Part shown: positions 1 to 8,166 of the stretch, in pieces | Layout of the letters: each line of letters opens with the position of its first letter | How positions within the stretch are numbered: position 1 is the stretch's first letter | NCBI RefSeq assembly: GCF_000332155.1 | Contig: NZ_KB235904.1 | Location: forward strand, 292,648-356,647 | Reading direction: 5' to 3' | Source of the DNA: Kamptonema formosum PCC 6407 | GTDB taxonomy: Bacteria; Cyanobacteriota; Cyanobacteriia; Cyanobacteriales; Microcoleaceae | DNA length: 64,000 nucleotides | Program-made: the position numbers and the translations under genes | Notes under the pieces: model-generated | What the model saw: only the letters and a program-made list of their open reading frames with translations | Databases searched by the model: none | What the model was told of the DNA's origin: nothing

Positions 1-306
1 AGTATATTCTGATGGCCCCGTTAGAGCTAATTTGAGTTCCCCAGACTGGAGAGAGACTGCTGCGGCTATATAGTTATCAACTGGGAAAAATTCAATCTTT
101 TTTTCCAAAATTTCTCCAAGAACCTTCCGAAAAAACTCATAATTTTGCTGCAAATCTTCAATACCCTGAATATCTGTTACGGCAAACTTGAGGGTTTCTG
201 GTTCATTTATAGTTAAATTGGAAAAACTGCTGTTTGCTTGATTTACTGTTGTAGAGCAGCTTGCTACAAATAATAGGGACAACTCAAGAAAGTGCCGCCG
301 CTTCAT
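1..306 (-). CDS. PhnD-like phosphate/phosphonate ABC transporter substrate-binding lipoprotein (3' end outside window)
   Basis: Only the first 102 codons are in the window; the gene runs off the left edge. The N-terminus is a lipoprotein signal: basic MKRR, a hydrophobic stretch and a lipobox LFVASC with the acylated Cys at residue 17. After it come FAVTDIQGIEDL and LALTGPSEYT, which fit the PhnD/periplasmic-binding fold of phosphonate, phosphite or phosphate uptake systems. The ATG at 304-306 is the only good start before the signal peptide. Ligand and partner transporter genes cannot be judged, because the rest lies outside the window. Confidence 0.6.
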   Translation of the reverse strand, partial: MKRRHFLELSLLFVASCSTTVNQANSSFSNLTINEPETLKFAVTDIQGIEDLQQNYEFFRKVLGEILEKKIEFFPVDNYIAAAVSLQSGELKLALTGPSEYT

Positions 307-414
307 AATTTTTAGGGATTTTAGTGGCAGTTTAAAATTGCTAACATAATACTATCATAAGCTATTTAGTCTCAGCTTTCATTAAGAGCGATTTATCTAC
401 TGGTTAAATTTCTA

Positions 415-498
415 TTAAGTAAATCCCCCTAATTAAACATTCTTCCTTCTCTCCTAGATAACTAAATTTTTCTTCCTTCTTCCTTCTTCCTTCTTCCT
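415..498. repeat. Heptamer repeat (AAGAAGG family) plus short copy of a dispersed repeat
   Basis: On the minus strand this spacer reads (GAAGGAA)n, then TTTAGTTATCTAGGAGAGAA, then a piece ending in GGATTTACTTA. The same order occurs at 42363-42517, 59650-59831 and 63748-63848, but this copy lacks an internal 37-nt segment. It lies directly downstream of the M28 peptidase gene. Confidence 0.75.
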
Positions 499-1529
499 TA
501 ACCACTAACTAATAGTTTAGCAGTAGCATTGACAACAATTTGAGCAGCACCCGTAAAGAAAGGGCGATCGATAGTTGCTAGAGTATCCGTAGGTTGGTGA
601 TAGTGAGGCGATCGCAAATTTGCAGTATCCGTCACCAACACCGCACCCACTCCCTGATACCAAAAAGGCGCGTGATCGCTCCGTAAAACATCCGGTGTCA
701 GCACGCCTTTGAGGGGAACTGGAAGCGTTACAACTGTGGGTAAATCCGCTTTCCCGGACTCCGTGAAAGTACTCAGTAATGGCAAATGTTCGGCATCTCC
801 TACCACAGCGATAAATTCTCCCTTGTCTGGAGATTTCACTCCTGCGGCCTGCAAAAATTGATTAGAAGCTAGCCCTTCTGGATAGCTCTGACATCCTGAA
901 ATTTGGCAAGCATAACCCACCATATCCAGAACTATTACTCCTTGTAAATCCTTTAACTGCGACTTGTTACCAGTGAAAGCCAAACTGCCTAAAAGTCCCA
1001 ATTCTTCGCGATCGAATAATACCACTTGTAACGTCCGAGGCGTTGATTTTGAGCTTAAAAGTCGTGCCACTTCTAGAACTACGGCCACCCCAGTAGCATT
1101 GTCATCAACTCCCGGCGATCGCGGTACAGTGTCGTAATGGGCACCAACTAGAATAGCACCCGCTGAAGGGTCAGTACCTTTACGTTCCGCAAAGACATTG
1201 ACACCGCCATTAAAGGGCTGCAATACTGGTGAAAATCCCATCTCTCGCAATTGTTGAGATAAGTAATTTCGAGTGCGATCGCGATCGCCATCCCCATAAC
1301 GTTCTCCCGCCAAGGCTTCAAGGTGTCCCCACAGTCGCTCAGAATCAACCTGTGGCAATTCTAGCTCCTGTGGGTAAGACAACTCTGGCGGTGTGGAGTT
1401 TGGCGAAATATTCACAGTGCGATCGACTTTCACCTCTGGTACAAACGAGGGATACCAAGAGTGAGAACCCCAACCAGCTACCCCAACAGCAACCAGAATC
1501 AACATCAACACCAAAATTAAATTCTTCAT
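498..1529 (-). CDS. M28 family zinc aminopeptidase-like metallopeptidase, membrane anchored
   Basis: 343 aa. One N-terminal hydrophobic segment (about residues 3-20) should anchor or export it, followed by a Pro-rich linker. The M28 di-zinc site is complete: His131 and Asp133 in GAHYDTVP, bridging Asp142 in GVDDNATG, the catalytic Glu pair 175-176 in DREELG, Asp202 in LDMVGY and His286 in SDHAPFW. The family cleaves N-terminal residues from peptides; the substrate here is unknown. The ATG at 1527-1529 directly precedes the hydrophobic segment. It stands alone, with repeat spacers on both sides. Confidence 0.85.
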   Translation of the reverse strand: MKNLILVLMLILVAVGVAGWGSHSWYPSFVPEVKVDRTVNISPNSTPPELSYPQELELPQVDSERLWGHLEALAGERYGDGDRDRTRNYLSQQLREMGFSPVLQPFNGGVNVFAERKGTDPSAGAILVGAHYDTVPRSPGVDDNATGVAVVLEVARLLSSKSTPRTLQVVLFDREELGLLGSLAFTGNKSQLKDLQGVIVLDMVGYACQISGCQSYPEGLASNQFLQAAGVKSPDKGEFIAVVGDAEHLPLLSTFTESGKADLPTVVTLPVPLKGVLTPDVLRSDHAPFWYQGVGAVLVTDTANLRSPHYHQPTDTLATIDRPFFTGAAQIVVNATAKLLVSG

Positions 1530-1590
1530 TGAAAACTCAAAAACTTATAACAATCGAGCGGACATGAGAGTACCGCCCCTACAAACTCAT

Positions 1591-1714
1591 ATAGCAACCT
1601 TCTCGGCACTTATGACATTGTGAATTCCCGAAACCCTTAATTCTAAACCCTTCTTCTCTCTTCCCTAGCCCCTAGCCCCTAGCCCCTAGCCCCTCTTCCC
1701 TAGCTATAACTCCC
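1591..1714. repeat. CCCCTAG heptamer array inside a degenerate MITE-like element
   Basis: The spacer starts ATATAGCAACC and ends TAGCTATAA, enclosing AAACCCTTAATTC and four to five copies of CCCCTAG (about 1663-1694). The same order of parts, with clearer inverted ends, occurs at 58074-58255. Confidence 0.5.
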
Positions 1715-2306
1715 CATTTTCAATTTCCAATTCCTGATTCCAGTCAATTTCCTTATTCCCCAGCTCAAATTTATTGCCTTGAAAGAAAACATGAGGAATT
1801 GTCGTTGCCGAAAACTGAACAATAGTTACAGGTTTTTGTAACCACTGGCAATAACTCGGATTCACCTCCTGGTAAATTGCCTTAAAAGACTGAATTTCCA
1901 CCTCTAGCTGTGCTGCTAGCTGATTAATTTTTTGAGCTTGAGATTGCAAAAGCTTTCCTCCCGCTTGCACCTGTCGCTCAAGTTCCAACCATTCCTGCTG
2001 AGAGCGTAACCGATCCAACTCAGCCTGCTTGTGTGTTAGTAAAGTTTCTTTGTGCTTGAGTTGAATTTCTAGAGCTTGGATACTTTTGTCAATCTCCTTA
2101 AGTTGTTGTACCCAATTAGCCGCAGCCGCAGCATTATGCTTGTGAAATTGGGCAAGAGCTTCCGGTGAGTTATTTTTAGGGAAGGCAACAGCGACTCGGA
2201 ATGAAGAGCGCTGTTGGCGAATTTCATCGAGTTTCCCTTCCAGGGAAAGGACTTCCGCTTGCAAGGGGGCGATTTCGGCTTCAAGTTCTGCGATCGTCTG
2301 GCTCAT
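1704..2306 (-). CDS. Coiled-coil protein of unknown function
   Basis: 200 aa from the ATG at 2304-2306; a TTG eight codons upstream is also open but less likely. Residues 1-140 are almost entirely heptad-like (MSQTIAELEAEIAPLQAEVL, then QLKHKETLLTHKQAELDRLR), predicting a long coiled coil. A short mixed C-terminal part includes NKFELGNKEIDWNQELEIEN. No signal peptide or membrane segment is visible. No catalytic motif or family is recognised. It is divergent to glgP, which starts about 220 bp away. Confidence 0.7.
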   Translation of the reverse strand: MSQTIAELEAEIAPLQAEVLSLEGKLDEIRQQRSSFRVAVAFPKNNSPEALAQFHKHNAAAAANWVQQLKEIDKSIQALEIQLKHKETLLTHKQAELDRLRSQQEWLELERQVQAGGKLLQSQAQKINQLAAQLEVEIQSFKAIYQEVNPSYCQWLQKPVTIVQFSATTIPHVFFQGNKFELGNKEIDWNQELEIENGEL

Positions 2307-2337
2307 AATTTTTAAGAACGGGACAACCAATTTTAAA

Positions 2338-2383
2338 TTGTTAACTGTTGACTGTTAACTGTTAACTGTTAACTGTTAACTGG
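2338..2383. repeat. AACTGTT heptamer tandem repeat
   Basis: Five to six near-perfect copies of the 7-mer TTAACTG lie between the coiled-coil gene and glgP. This is the STRR-type heptanucleotide repeat described in cyanobacteria. Confidence 0.85.
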
Positions 2384-2524
2384 CAATTCTCCCCTTCTCC
2401 CCAGTCCTCAGTCCCCAGTTCCCAGTCCCAAATTCAATAGATATCTCAAAACAGTGTTAAGAACAACCGACTTAAGGCTAAACACAGCAGAAGATAAGCG
2501 TATCTGAAGTTAGAGGTCTTGTCC

Positions 2525-5083
2525 ATGCAGCCAATTCGCACATTTAACGTTTCTCCTTCGTTACCCTCAAGTCTCGAACCTCTACGCAAGCTTGCCTACA
2601 ACTTGCACTGGGATTGGAATGTAGAGACTAAAGACTTATTCCGCAGGCTCGATCGCGACTTGTGGGACTCTAGCAACCAAAACCCGGTATTGATGCTAGG
2701 AACCATTTCTCAGCAGCGACTCCAGGAAGTATCAGAAGATCGAGGCTTCCTGGCTCAAATGAACCGTGCAGCCTTGCAATTAGACGATTACCTCAAAAAC
2801 CGAGATTGGTATCGCAAACAGCGCAGTACGAAGCAGCAGGAATGCTACGCTTACTTTTCGATGGAATTTGGCTTAGTCAAAGCTCTGCCCATCTATTCTG
2901 GCGGTTTAGGGGTGCTGGCTGGCGATCACCTCAAATCTGCTAGCGATTTAGGTTTGCCGCTTGTAGGAGTGGGTTTGCTGTACCAGGAAGGTTATTTTTC
3001 CCAGTACCTTAACGCTGATGGCTGGCAGCAAGAGCGCTACCCGATCAATGATTTCTATAATATGCCCCTGCACTTGGAGCGCAATCCCGATGGCTCGGAG
3101 TTGCGAATTGCAGTAGACTATCCTGGCCGTCAAGTCTACGCCCGGATTTGGCGGGTGCAAGTGGGTGTTATACCTTTGTACTTGCTAGATACGAATATTG
3201 AACCCAACAACCGCTACGACCAAGATATCACCGATCAACTTTACGGTGGCGATAAGGATCTGCGGATGCACCAGGAAATTATGCTGGGTATTGGTGGTGT
3301 GAAAATGCTGAAGGCTTTGGGGCTGAAAGTGACGACATACCACATGAATGAAGGTCACGCAGCGTTTATGACTCTGGAACGCATCCGCGTTTTGATGCAG
3401 GAAGAACACTTGAGTTTTGAGGCTGCGGAACAAGTGGTTGTTTCTAGTAGCGTATTCACAACTCATACGCCTGTTCCTGCTGGTTTTGATTTGTTCGATC
3501 CAGAGATGGTGATGCACTATGTCGGCGATTATGCCGAGATTTTTGGTTTATCTCCTGATGAATTTATGGCTTTAGGCCGGGAAAATACTGGTGATTTGGT
3601 CGCGCCTTTGAATATGGCAATTCTGGCAATTAAAATGTCCAGTTTTGTCAATGGTGTGGCGGCTTTGCACGGTAAGGTTTCGCGCCCGATGTTTCAGGAT
3701 TTATGGCCGGGATTGCCTGTGGATGAAGTGCCGATTACGTCGATTACGAATGGGGTACACGCCCGTAGTTGTGTGGCTAAGCCTACTCAGGAGTTGTACG
3801 ATCGCTATCTCGGCCCCAATTGGGAGATGAGTCACAAAGACGATCGCTTGTGGGATCGTTTGTCTGCGATTCCTGATGAGGAGTTGTGGCGCAATCACGA
3901 ACGCTGTCGTCTGGAGTTGGTAGTGTTTGCGCGGGAGTTGTTGGTCAAGAGTTTGCGCGATCGCGGTTCTTCCCAAAAGGAACTCGATCTGGCCCAAGAA
4001 GCTCTCGATCCTAGTGTTTTAACAATTGGTTTTGCGCGTCGTTTTGCTACTTATAAACGCGCTACTTTGTTCCTGCGCGATGTCGATCGCATTAAGCGAA
4101 TTATGCGGGAAAAGGGCCAACGGGTGCAATTTGTAATCGCTGGTAAGGCTCACCCGATGGATATTCCGGGTAAGGAATTGATCCGCGATATTGTTCACTT
4201 CATCCGCGAGCAAGATGTGCGCGATTCGATCGTATTTCTCCCGAATTACGACATTAATGTTTCTCGGTTTATGGTGGCGGGTTGCGATGTCTGGCTAAAT
4301 ACGCCGCGTCGTCCCCGTGAGGCTTCTGGTACTTCGGGGATGAAAGCCTCGATGAATGGTTTGCCGAATTTAAGTATCTTAGATGGCTGGTGGGATGAAG
4401 CGGATTATGTTCGCACTGGTTGGGCGATCGGTCATGGGGAGTTTTATGAGGATACTGAGTATCAAGATGAGGTTGAGGCGAATGCTTTGTATGACTTGAT
4501 GGAGAAGGAAGTTGTACCTCTATTTTACGATCGCGATGCTGAGGGTGTTCCTCGCGGTTGGGTGGCGAAAATGAAGGATGCAATTCGCTTGAATTGTCCT
4601 GTATTTAATACTGCCCGGATGGTACAAGATTACGCGCAGCGGGCCTATTTTCCGGCTAGCGATCGCTTCTACGGAATGACTTCTGAAAGTTATGCTCCCG
4701 CTAAGGAGTTAGCTGAGTGGAAGAAACAGTTACTAGAGAAGTGGTATGACATCAAAATTGAGGCGGTTGATGTCTCTGAAGATGTCGAAGTTAAGGTGAA
4801 TCAGTCGATCGCTGTGAAAGCTCGAATTAATTTAGCTGGGTTGACTCCTGCGGATGTGCAAGTGGAACTCTATCAAGGTGCTCTGGATACTAATGGGCAA
4901 ATTATTGGAGGGATGCCGGTGGTGATGGAGTATGTGGGAGAAGATGCTCACAATTCGACGCTTTATTTGGCTGATATTACTTATACTTCCAGTGGGTTAC
5001 AGGGTTTATCGATGCGGGTTTTGCCTAAGCACGATTATCTTAGTAGCCCTTATGAAGTGGGTGTGATTCTTTGGGCCTCTTAA
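2525..5083 (+). CDS. glgP: Alpha-glucan (glycogen/maltodextrin) phosphorylase, GT35
   Basis: 852 aa from ATG 2525; a TTG two codons upstream is the only alternative. Glycogen phosphorylase releases glucose-1-phosphate from alpha-1,4-glucans using pyridoxal phosphate. The sequence fits the short alpha-glucan phosphorylase subfamily: an N-terminal DUF3417-type region (residues 1-120, NLHWDWNVETKDLFRRLD), a catalytic core with AYFSMEFGL, YHMNEGHAAF, TTHTPVPAGFD and ITNGVHAR, and the PLP site EASGTSGMKASMNG with Lys about residue 607. A beta-rich C-terminal tail follows. No other glg gene is close, so it is probably its own transcription unit. It lets the cell draw on glycogen in the dark. Confidence 0.95.
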   Translation: MQPIRTFNVSPSLPSSLEPLRKLAYNLHWDWNVETKDLFRRLDRDLWDSSNQNPVLMLGTISQQRLQEVSEDRGFLAQMNRAALQLDDYLKNRDWYRKQRSTKQQECYAYFSMEFGLVKALPIYSGGLGVLAGDHLKSASDLGLPLVGVGLLYQEGYFSQYLNADGWQQERYPINDFYNMPLHLERNPDGSELRIAVDYPGRQVYARIWRVQVGVIPLYLLDTNIEPNNRYDQDITDQLYGGDKDLRMHQEIMLGIGGVKMLKALGLKVTTYHMNEGHAAFMTLERIRVLMQEEHLSFEAAEQVVVSSSVFTTHTPVPAGFDLFDPEMVMHYVGDYAEIFGLSPDEFMALGRENTGDLVAPLNMAILAIKMSSFVNGVAALHGKVSRPMFQDLWPGLPVDEVPITSITNGVHARSCVAKPTQELYDRYLGPNWEMSHKDDRLWDRLSAIPDEELWRNHERCRLELVVFARELLVKSLRDRGSSQKELDLAQEALDPSVLTIGFARRFATYKRATLFLRDVDRIKRIMREKGQRVQFVIAGKAHPMDIPGKELIRDIVHFIREQDVRDSIVFLPNYDINVSRFMVAGCDVWLNTPRRPREASGTSGMKASMNGLPNLSILDGWWDEADYVRTGWAIGHGEFYEDTEYQDEVEANALYDLMEKEVVPLFYDRDAEGVPRGWVAKMKDAIRLNCPVFNTARMVQDYAQRAYFPASDRFYGMTSESYAPAKELAEWKKQLLEKWYDIKIEAVDVSEDVEVKVNQSIAVKARINLAGLTPADVQVELYQGALDTNGQIIGGMPVVMEYVGEDAHNSTLYLADITYTSSGLQGLSMRVLPKHDYLSSPYEVGVILWAS

Positions 5084-5118
5084 TGTTGGTTATATCCAGT
5101 TTGGTTGATTAATCATTG

Positions 5119-5189
5119 TTAGGAGTGAGGGGCGGGTTTACAATATCTAGGAGTGTTTGATTACGGATATTTGTGAACCTGCTCCTACA
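5119..5189. repeat. Imperfect inverted repeat downstream of glgP
   Basis: TTAGGAGTGAGGGGCGGGTT and GAACCTGCTCCTA can pair across about 25 nt of spacer, and TTTACAA / TTTGTGAA flank the inner side. It could end glgP transcription or be a small mobile palindromic element; no U-tract follows. Confidence 0.4.
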
Positions 5190-5316
5190 TTAATTATGGT
5201 CAATTTACGGGATTTGATACAGCGGTTTAGACAGAGATTATGAAAGCTTTTCCTCGCCTCATAGCTCCCTTCAAACAATTTGGTGAATCAAATACTCTTA
5301 TAACCTCAGTACATCA

Positions 5317-5472
5317 TTAAAAGTAATCTTTGCCTAAAGCCTGGTTATCGAGATCGCTAATAAAATCTCGTAGCTGCTTAGTTTCCCATGCGTATGCACG
5401 TTGATACTTAGGAATGTTGAAAATTCTGCGGCTCTCAAACAGATCGCTAATAGCCTTCTGTCCGTTTTCCAT
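5317..5472 (-). pseudogene. N-terminal remnant of a DUF262 (GmrSD/ParB-like) protein
   Basis: A 51-codon open frame from ATG 5470-5472 reads MENGQKAISDLFESRR, then FNIPKYQRAYAWETKQLRDF, then stops after GKDYF. The element F.IPxYQRxYxW...Q...L..D is the signature of the DUF262 N-terminus, known from GmrS-type restriction enzymes and other nucleases of 350-700 aa. Here only this head is left and nothing matching follows downstream. It is best read as a truncated relic. Confidence 0.6.
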
Positions 5473-5692
5473 TCTGTTTTCTCTCTATGTCAAAGAAGCC
5501 CTGTATGAAGGATTACTGTCCGTTTAATCTTAACACGAATCTAATTTACTAGAATATTTTTATTGATTAGAGTCAACATTAGGACAATAGGGACAATTGT
5601 ACACTCTAGATGTATAGAATGAACAATACGAGCGATCGCCTGAAGACACCACCCTTTCATGCGATCGCATCTTCCCCTGATTCTAACAATCC

Positions 5693-6316
5693 TCAAACTA
5701 ACGGTAAAGGTTCCAAACTGCGCCACAAGTACCACGAAGCAATACTACAATAAGGCTTCCACTTTTGCCCTAAACGTTCTGTAGTCTTGCGATCGGGAAG
5801 TGCATCAAGACCATAGAGTTTCCGAATCCCTGAACGTATACCCAAATCATCCACAGGTAAAACATCCCACCGATTGAGACGGAAAATTAAAAACATCTGA
5901 ACACTCCAGCGACCGATACCTTTGACTCGCGTTAGATTCTTGATAATCGATTCATCATCCATGATTTCCAACTCCTCAATGGTCGGCAATCCCTCGATCG
6001 CATGACGCGCTAAATCTTTGAGATAAGATATTTTGGGCCGCGAAATACCCACCTGGCGGAGCACTTCATCCGGCGTATCGAGGACATCTTGCGCCAAAGG
6101 GAACTGAGTGTTAGCGTAAAGTTGGAGAAATCGAGCGTGGATGACTTTAGCTACCTTAGTAGAAAGTTGTTGATGCAGAATTGACTGGGATAGACAAAAA
6201 AACAAGTCTCCCTCCAACTCGCGCTGATTTAATTGACACCCACCAACTTGGTCAATGAGTTGTCCCAAAATGGGATCGGAATCCTTGAGATAGTCAATAG
6301 CGATCGAGTAATTCAT
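5693..6316 (-). CDS. DNA-3-methyladenine glycosylase, HhH-GPD superfamily (AlkA-like)
   Basis: 207 aa. These glycosylases flip out and remove alkylated bases in base-excision repair. The helix-hairpin-helix is clear (LTRVKGIGRWSVQMFLIF, residues 128-145) and is followed by the catalytic Asp region LPVDDLGI (Asp156/157). The length matches short AlkA-like proteins lacking the E. coli N-terminal domain. There is no iron-sulfur cluster Cys motif, which argues against endonuclease III or MutY. The start is ATG 6314-6316. A repeat-rich spacer lies upstream and no operon partner is visible. Confidence 0.88.
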   Translation of the reverse strand: MNYSIAIDYLKDSDPILGQLIDQVGGCQLNQRELEGDLFFCLSQSILHQQLSTKVAKVIHARFLQLYANTQFPLAQDVLDTPDEVLRQVGISRPKISYLKDLARHAIEGLPTIEELEIMDDESIIKNLTRVKGIGRWSVQMFLIFRLNRWDVLPVDDLGIRSGIRKLYGLDALPDRKTTERLGQKWKPYCSIASWYLWRSLEPLPLV

Positions 6317-6411
6317 CTACGCAAAAACCCAATATTGTTTGCGATTTGTATTCCAAATAGTACGTAATATAGAAATATTAGCGTATTCCGATCGCACCTC
6401 AGCCTCAGCCC

Positions 6412-6690
6412 AGAAACCGGGTTTCTGCTATAATTTAGGCATCCTATCGAAGATTTGGATAACAAACCCGGTTTCTCAGACCCACGCGATCGCTCCCTTA
6501 ACCCAGAAACCGGGTTTCTGCGATAATTTAGGCATCCTAACGAAGATTTGGATAACAAACCCAGTTTCTAACTCCCATGCGATCGCACCCTCAGCCTAGA
6601 AACCGGGTTTCTGCGATAATTTTTGCATCCTACCGAAGATTTGGGTAAGAAACCCGGTTTCTAACTCCCATGCGATCGCACATTTCTGAC
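6412..6690. repeat. Three tandem 93-bp repeats with internal palindromes
   Basis: The string AGAAACCGGGTTTCTGC starts at 6412, 6505 and 6598, giving an exact 93-bp period twice. Each unit holds the palindrome AGAAACCGGGTTTCT, GCATCCTA.CGAAGATTTGG, a second half-palindrome AACCCGGTTTCT and a HIP1-bearing tail. The copies differ at only a few bases. The array ends 20 bp before the truncated RAYT gene. Confidence 0.9.
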
Positions 6691-6710
6691 TTCCTCACCT
6701 ACACTCTGAT

Positions 6711-6899
6711 ATGCCACGTCGCCAAATTATCTTCCAAGCGGGTAATTACTACCATGTTTATAACCGAGGTAATAACTGTCAGCTTATCTTTTTTGAGCGA
6801 GAAAACTATATTTATTTTTTACGGCAATTAAGAAATCATCTGATTACTTATGGTAAAGAACGGATATTCATGGTTATCTTTGAGAGGTATTCAAATTAG
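6711..6899 (+). pseudogene. Truncated REP-associated tyrosine transposase (RAYT/IS200-like)
   Basis: The 62-codon frame starts MPRRQIIFQAGNYYHVYNRG, the typical N-terminus of RAYT (TnpA_REP) proteins, and continues with FFERENYIYFLRQLRNHLI. Complete RAYTs have about 150-200 residues and an HUH motif near residues 70-80 (usually in MPNHYHLLV). Here the frame leaves the family consensus at FMVIFERYSN and stops, so the HUH and the catalytic Tyr are absent. It is inactive. It sits between the 93-bp palindromic repeats and a strong hairpin, the usual RAYT/REP arrangement. Confidence 0.8.
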
Positions 6900-6936
6900 A
6901 GCTTTCGTTCTGAATGCAGCTCTTCGATGAGCTTAT

Positions 6937-6969
6937 TGCTTCAGGGGGCGAAAAGCGCCCCCTGAAGCA
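6937..6969. repeat. Perfect 14-bp hairpin downstream of the RAYT relic
   Basis: TGCTTCAGGGGGCG, a 5-nt loop AAAAG, then the exact reverse complement. No U-tract follows on either strand, so it resembles a REP/bacterial-hairpin unit more than an intrinsic terminator, although it also lies near the 3' end of the minus-strand DUF2231 gene. Confidence 0.7.
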
Positions 6970-7031
6970 TTACAGGCTCATATTTTCAGGATTCAATCCC
7001 TATATAAAAATCTGGGATTATTGACAAGTAA

Positions 7032-7571
7032 CTAGCGCATTTGGCTACTAGGCCCAATCACGCCAACTTTGTGTCGAAACGTTAGTTCCCCGCCAAACCA
7101 ACCACTAATTCCTAACAAAGTGGCGACAATGATAGAAATTGTAATGCCTATGGGAAATATGGGCGCGATTGGATCGCCGAAGCGCATTACCCAGTTAATC
7201 AGGGACAATACTAGAGCTGTAATATTACCAGCCATGTGCAACCAGCCAGCACTGCGATCGCGGACTCTTTTAATTCTTGAGAAGTCCAAAAAGCCCGTAA
7301 TTCCTGCTAAAATACCGCTCACAAAACCTGCACCAATCAGCCAAACAGAGGCTCTAGCCCAAAAGGGATCGCTTGTTAGCCAATAGCCAATATCACTACC
7401 TGCTGCTCCTACTAAAAAGGCAACTGGGAAGATCACAATTACGGGGTGGATCGGATGGCCTGCGATGTTAATCGAGCTGGTTATACCACTGTCGCGGTAC
7501 TCGGAATCGAGACTTTCCAAAATCGGCGGAATATTGGGGAAAGGTGCTGTCTCTCTTTGATTTGTTTCCAT
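7032..7571 (-). CDS. DUF2231 membrane protein
   Basis: 179 aa with four predicted membrane helices in residues 45-165. The DUF2231 opening AGHPIHPVIVIFPVAFLVGA (residues 37-56) and later GFLDFSRI are visible. The family is a small integral membrane protein sometimes linked to redox or haem functions; its biochemical role is not known. The start ATG at 7571 has GGAGG a few bases upstream. It follows the small acidic protein gene at 7914 by 58 bp on the same strand, so the two probably share a transcript. Confidence 0.8.
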   Translation of the reverse strand: METNQRETAPFPNIPPILESLDSEYRDSGITSSINIAGHPIHPVIVIFPVAFLVGAAGSDIGYWLTSDPFWARASVWLIGAGFVSGILAGITGFLDFSRIKRVRDRSAGWLHMAGNITALVLSLINWVMRFGDPIAPIFPIGITISIIVATLLGISGWFGGELTFRHKVGVIGPSSQMR

Positions 7572-7629
7572 GATTCCTCCGTTAAATAAGTGTTGAAAAA
7601 GTTAAGACATCCCGATCGGGAATTTAAAT

Positions 7630-7914
7630 TTACCGCCACACGCGCTCGCCATTTTCATCAGTACGAGCTTGTCTAATTACATCGGATATTTCGTCAGCAT
7701 CCTTAACGTGATGCAGTGCTTTCTTTTCGCCGTCTGGTTCTTCAACAATGAAGTAAGTAGGAACTGTAATATTGTCTCCCGTAATGTCGGGAACGTCATC
7801 GACGGCCAGTTGCTTAGCTTTTTCTTCGATGGATTGGGGTTCATCGGAGATGCGATCGCCTGGATTAGTGGCGCGATTAACGTCATTAATTGCGTTAGTC
7901 TTGTCGATAGTCAT
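7630..7914 (-). CDS. Small acidic hypothetical protein
   Basis: 94 aa, rich in Asp/Glu with no Cys and no membrane segment. It starts MTIDKTNAINDVNRATNPGD and ends in a better-ordered half with ITVPTYFIVEEPDGEKKALH and DADEISDVIRQA. I do not recognise the family. Support for a real gene is the ribosome binding site AGAGGA six bases before ATG and the co-directional DUF2231 gene 58 bp downstream. Confidence 0.65.
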   Translation of the reverse strand: MTIDKTNAINDVNRATNPGDRISDEPQSIEEKAKQLAVDDVPDITGDNITVPTYFIVEEPDGEKKALHHVKDADEISDVIRQARTDENGERVWR

Positions 7915-8166
7915 AAATTCCTCTTGCGCCTTGCTAAATTTTTGTCGTTTTACTTTTTTGCTTTCGCCTTACCCACAGGATTTGAGGTACTTTTGGCGGC
8001 TGATACAGCAAGCGTCAGCTTTTGGTGTAGCATTACCTATATTGAAAGTAAAAACGCCCTAAGAAAGCATCTCTCAAGGGGGGTAACTTCCAACTGCCGA
8101 CCTCGAAGGCGACCTCTTCCTACGGACATATTTTTGTTTAAAATTGTAGAACTCCTTAACTCTAAA

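Noticed and set aside
3645-4583. Several ORFs on both strands inside glgP
   Set aside because: Shadows of a well-identified gene; compositions (Arg- or His-rich) are typical of reverse-frame reading.
5541-5735. 64-aa minus-strand ORF next to the AlkA-like gene
   Set aside because: Overlaps the end of the glycosylase, has no ribosome site and an unlikely composition.
6412-6690. CRISPR-like array
   Set aside because: Units are tandem 93-bp copies without unique spacers, and no cas gene is present. The heptamer arrays likewise have no spacers.
7669-8166. Long in-frame N-terminal extension of the FAD oxidoreductase
   Set aside because: It is antisense to a small gene with its own ribosome site, lacks protein-like composition, and the FAD fold begins right after ATG 8167.
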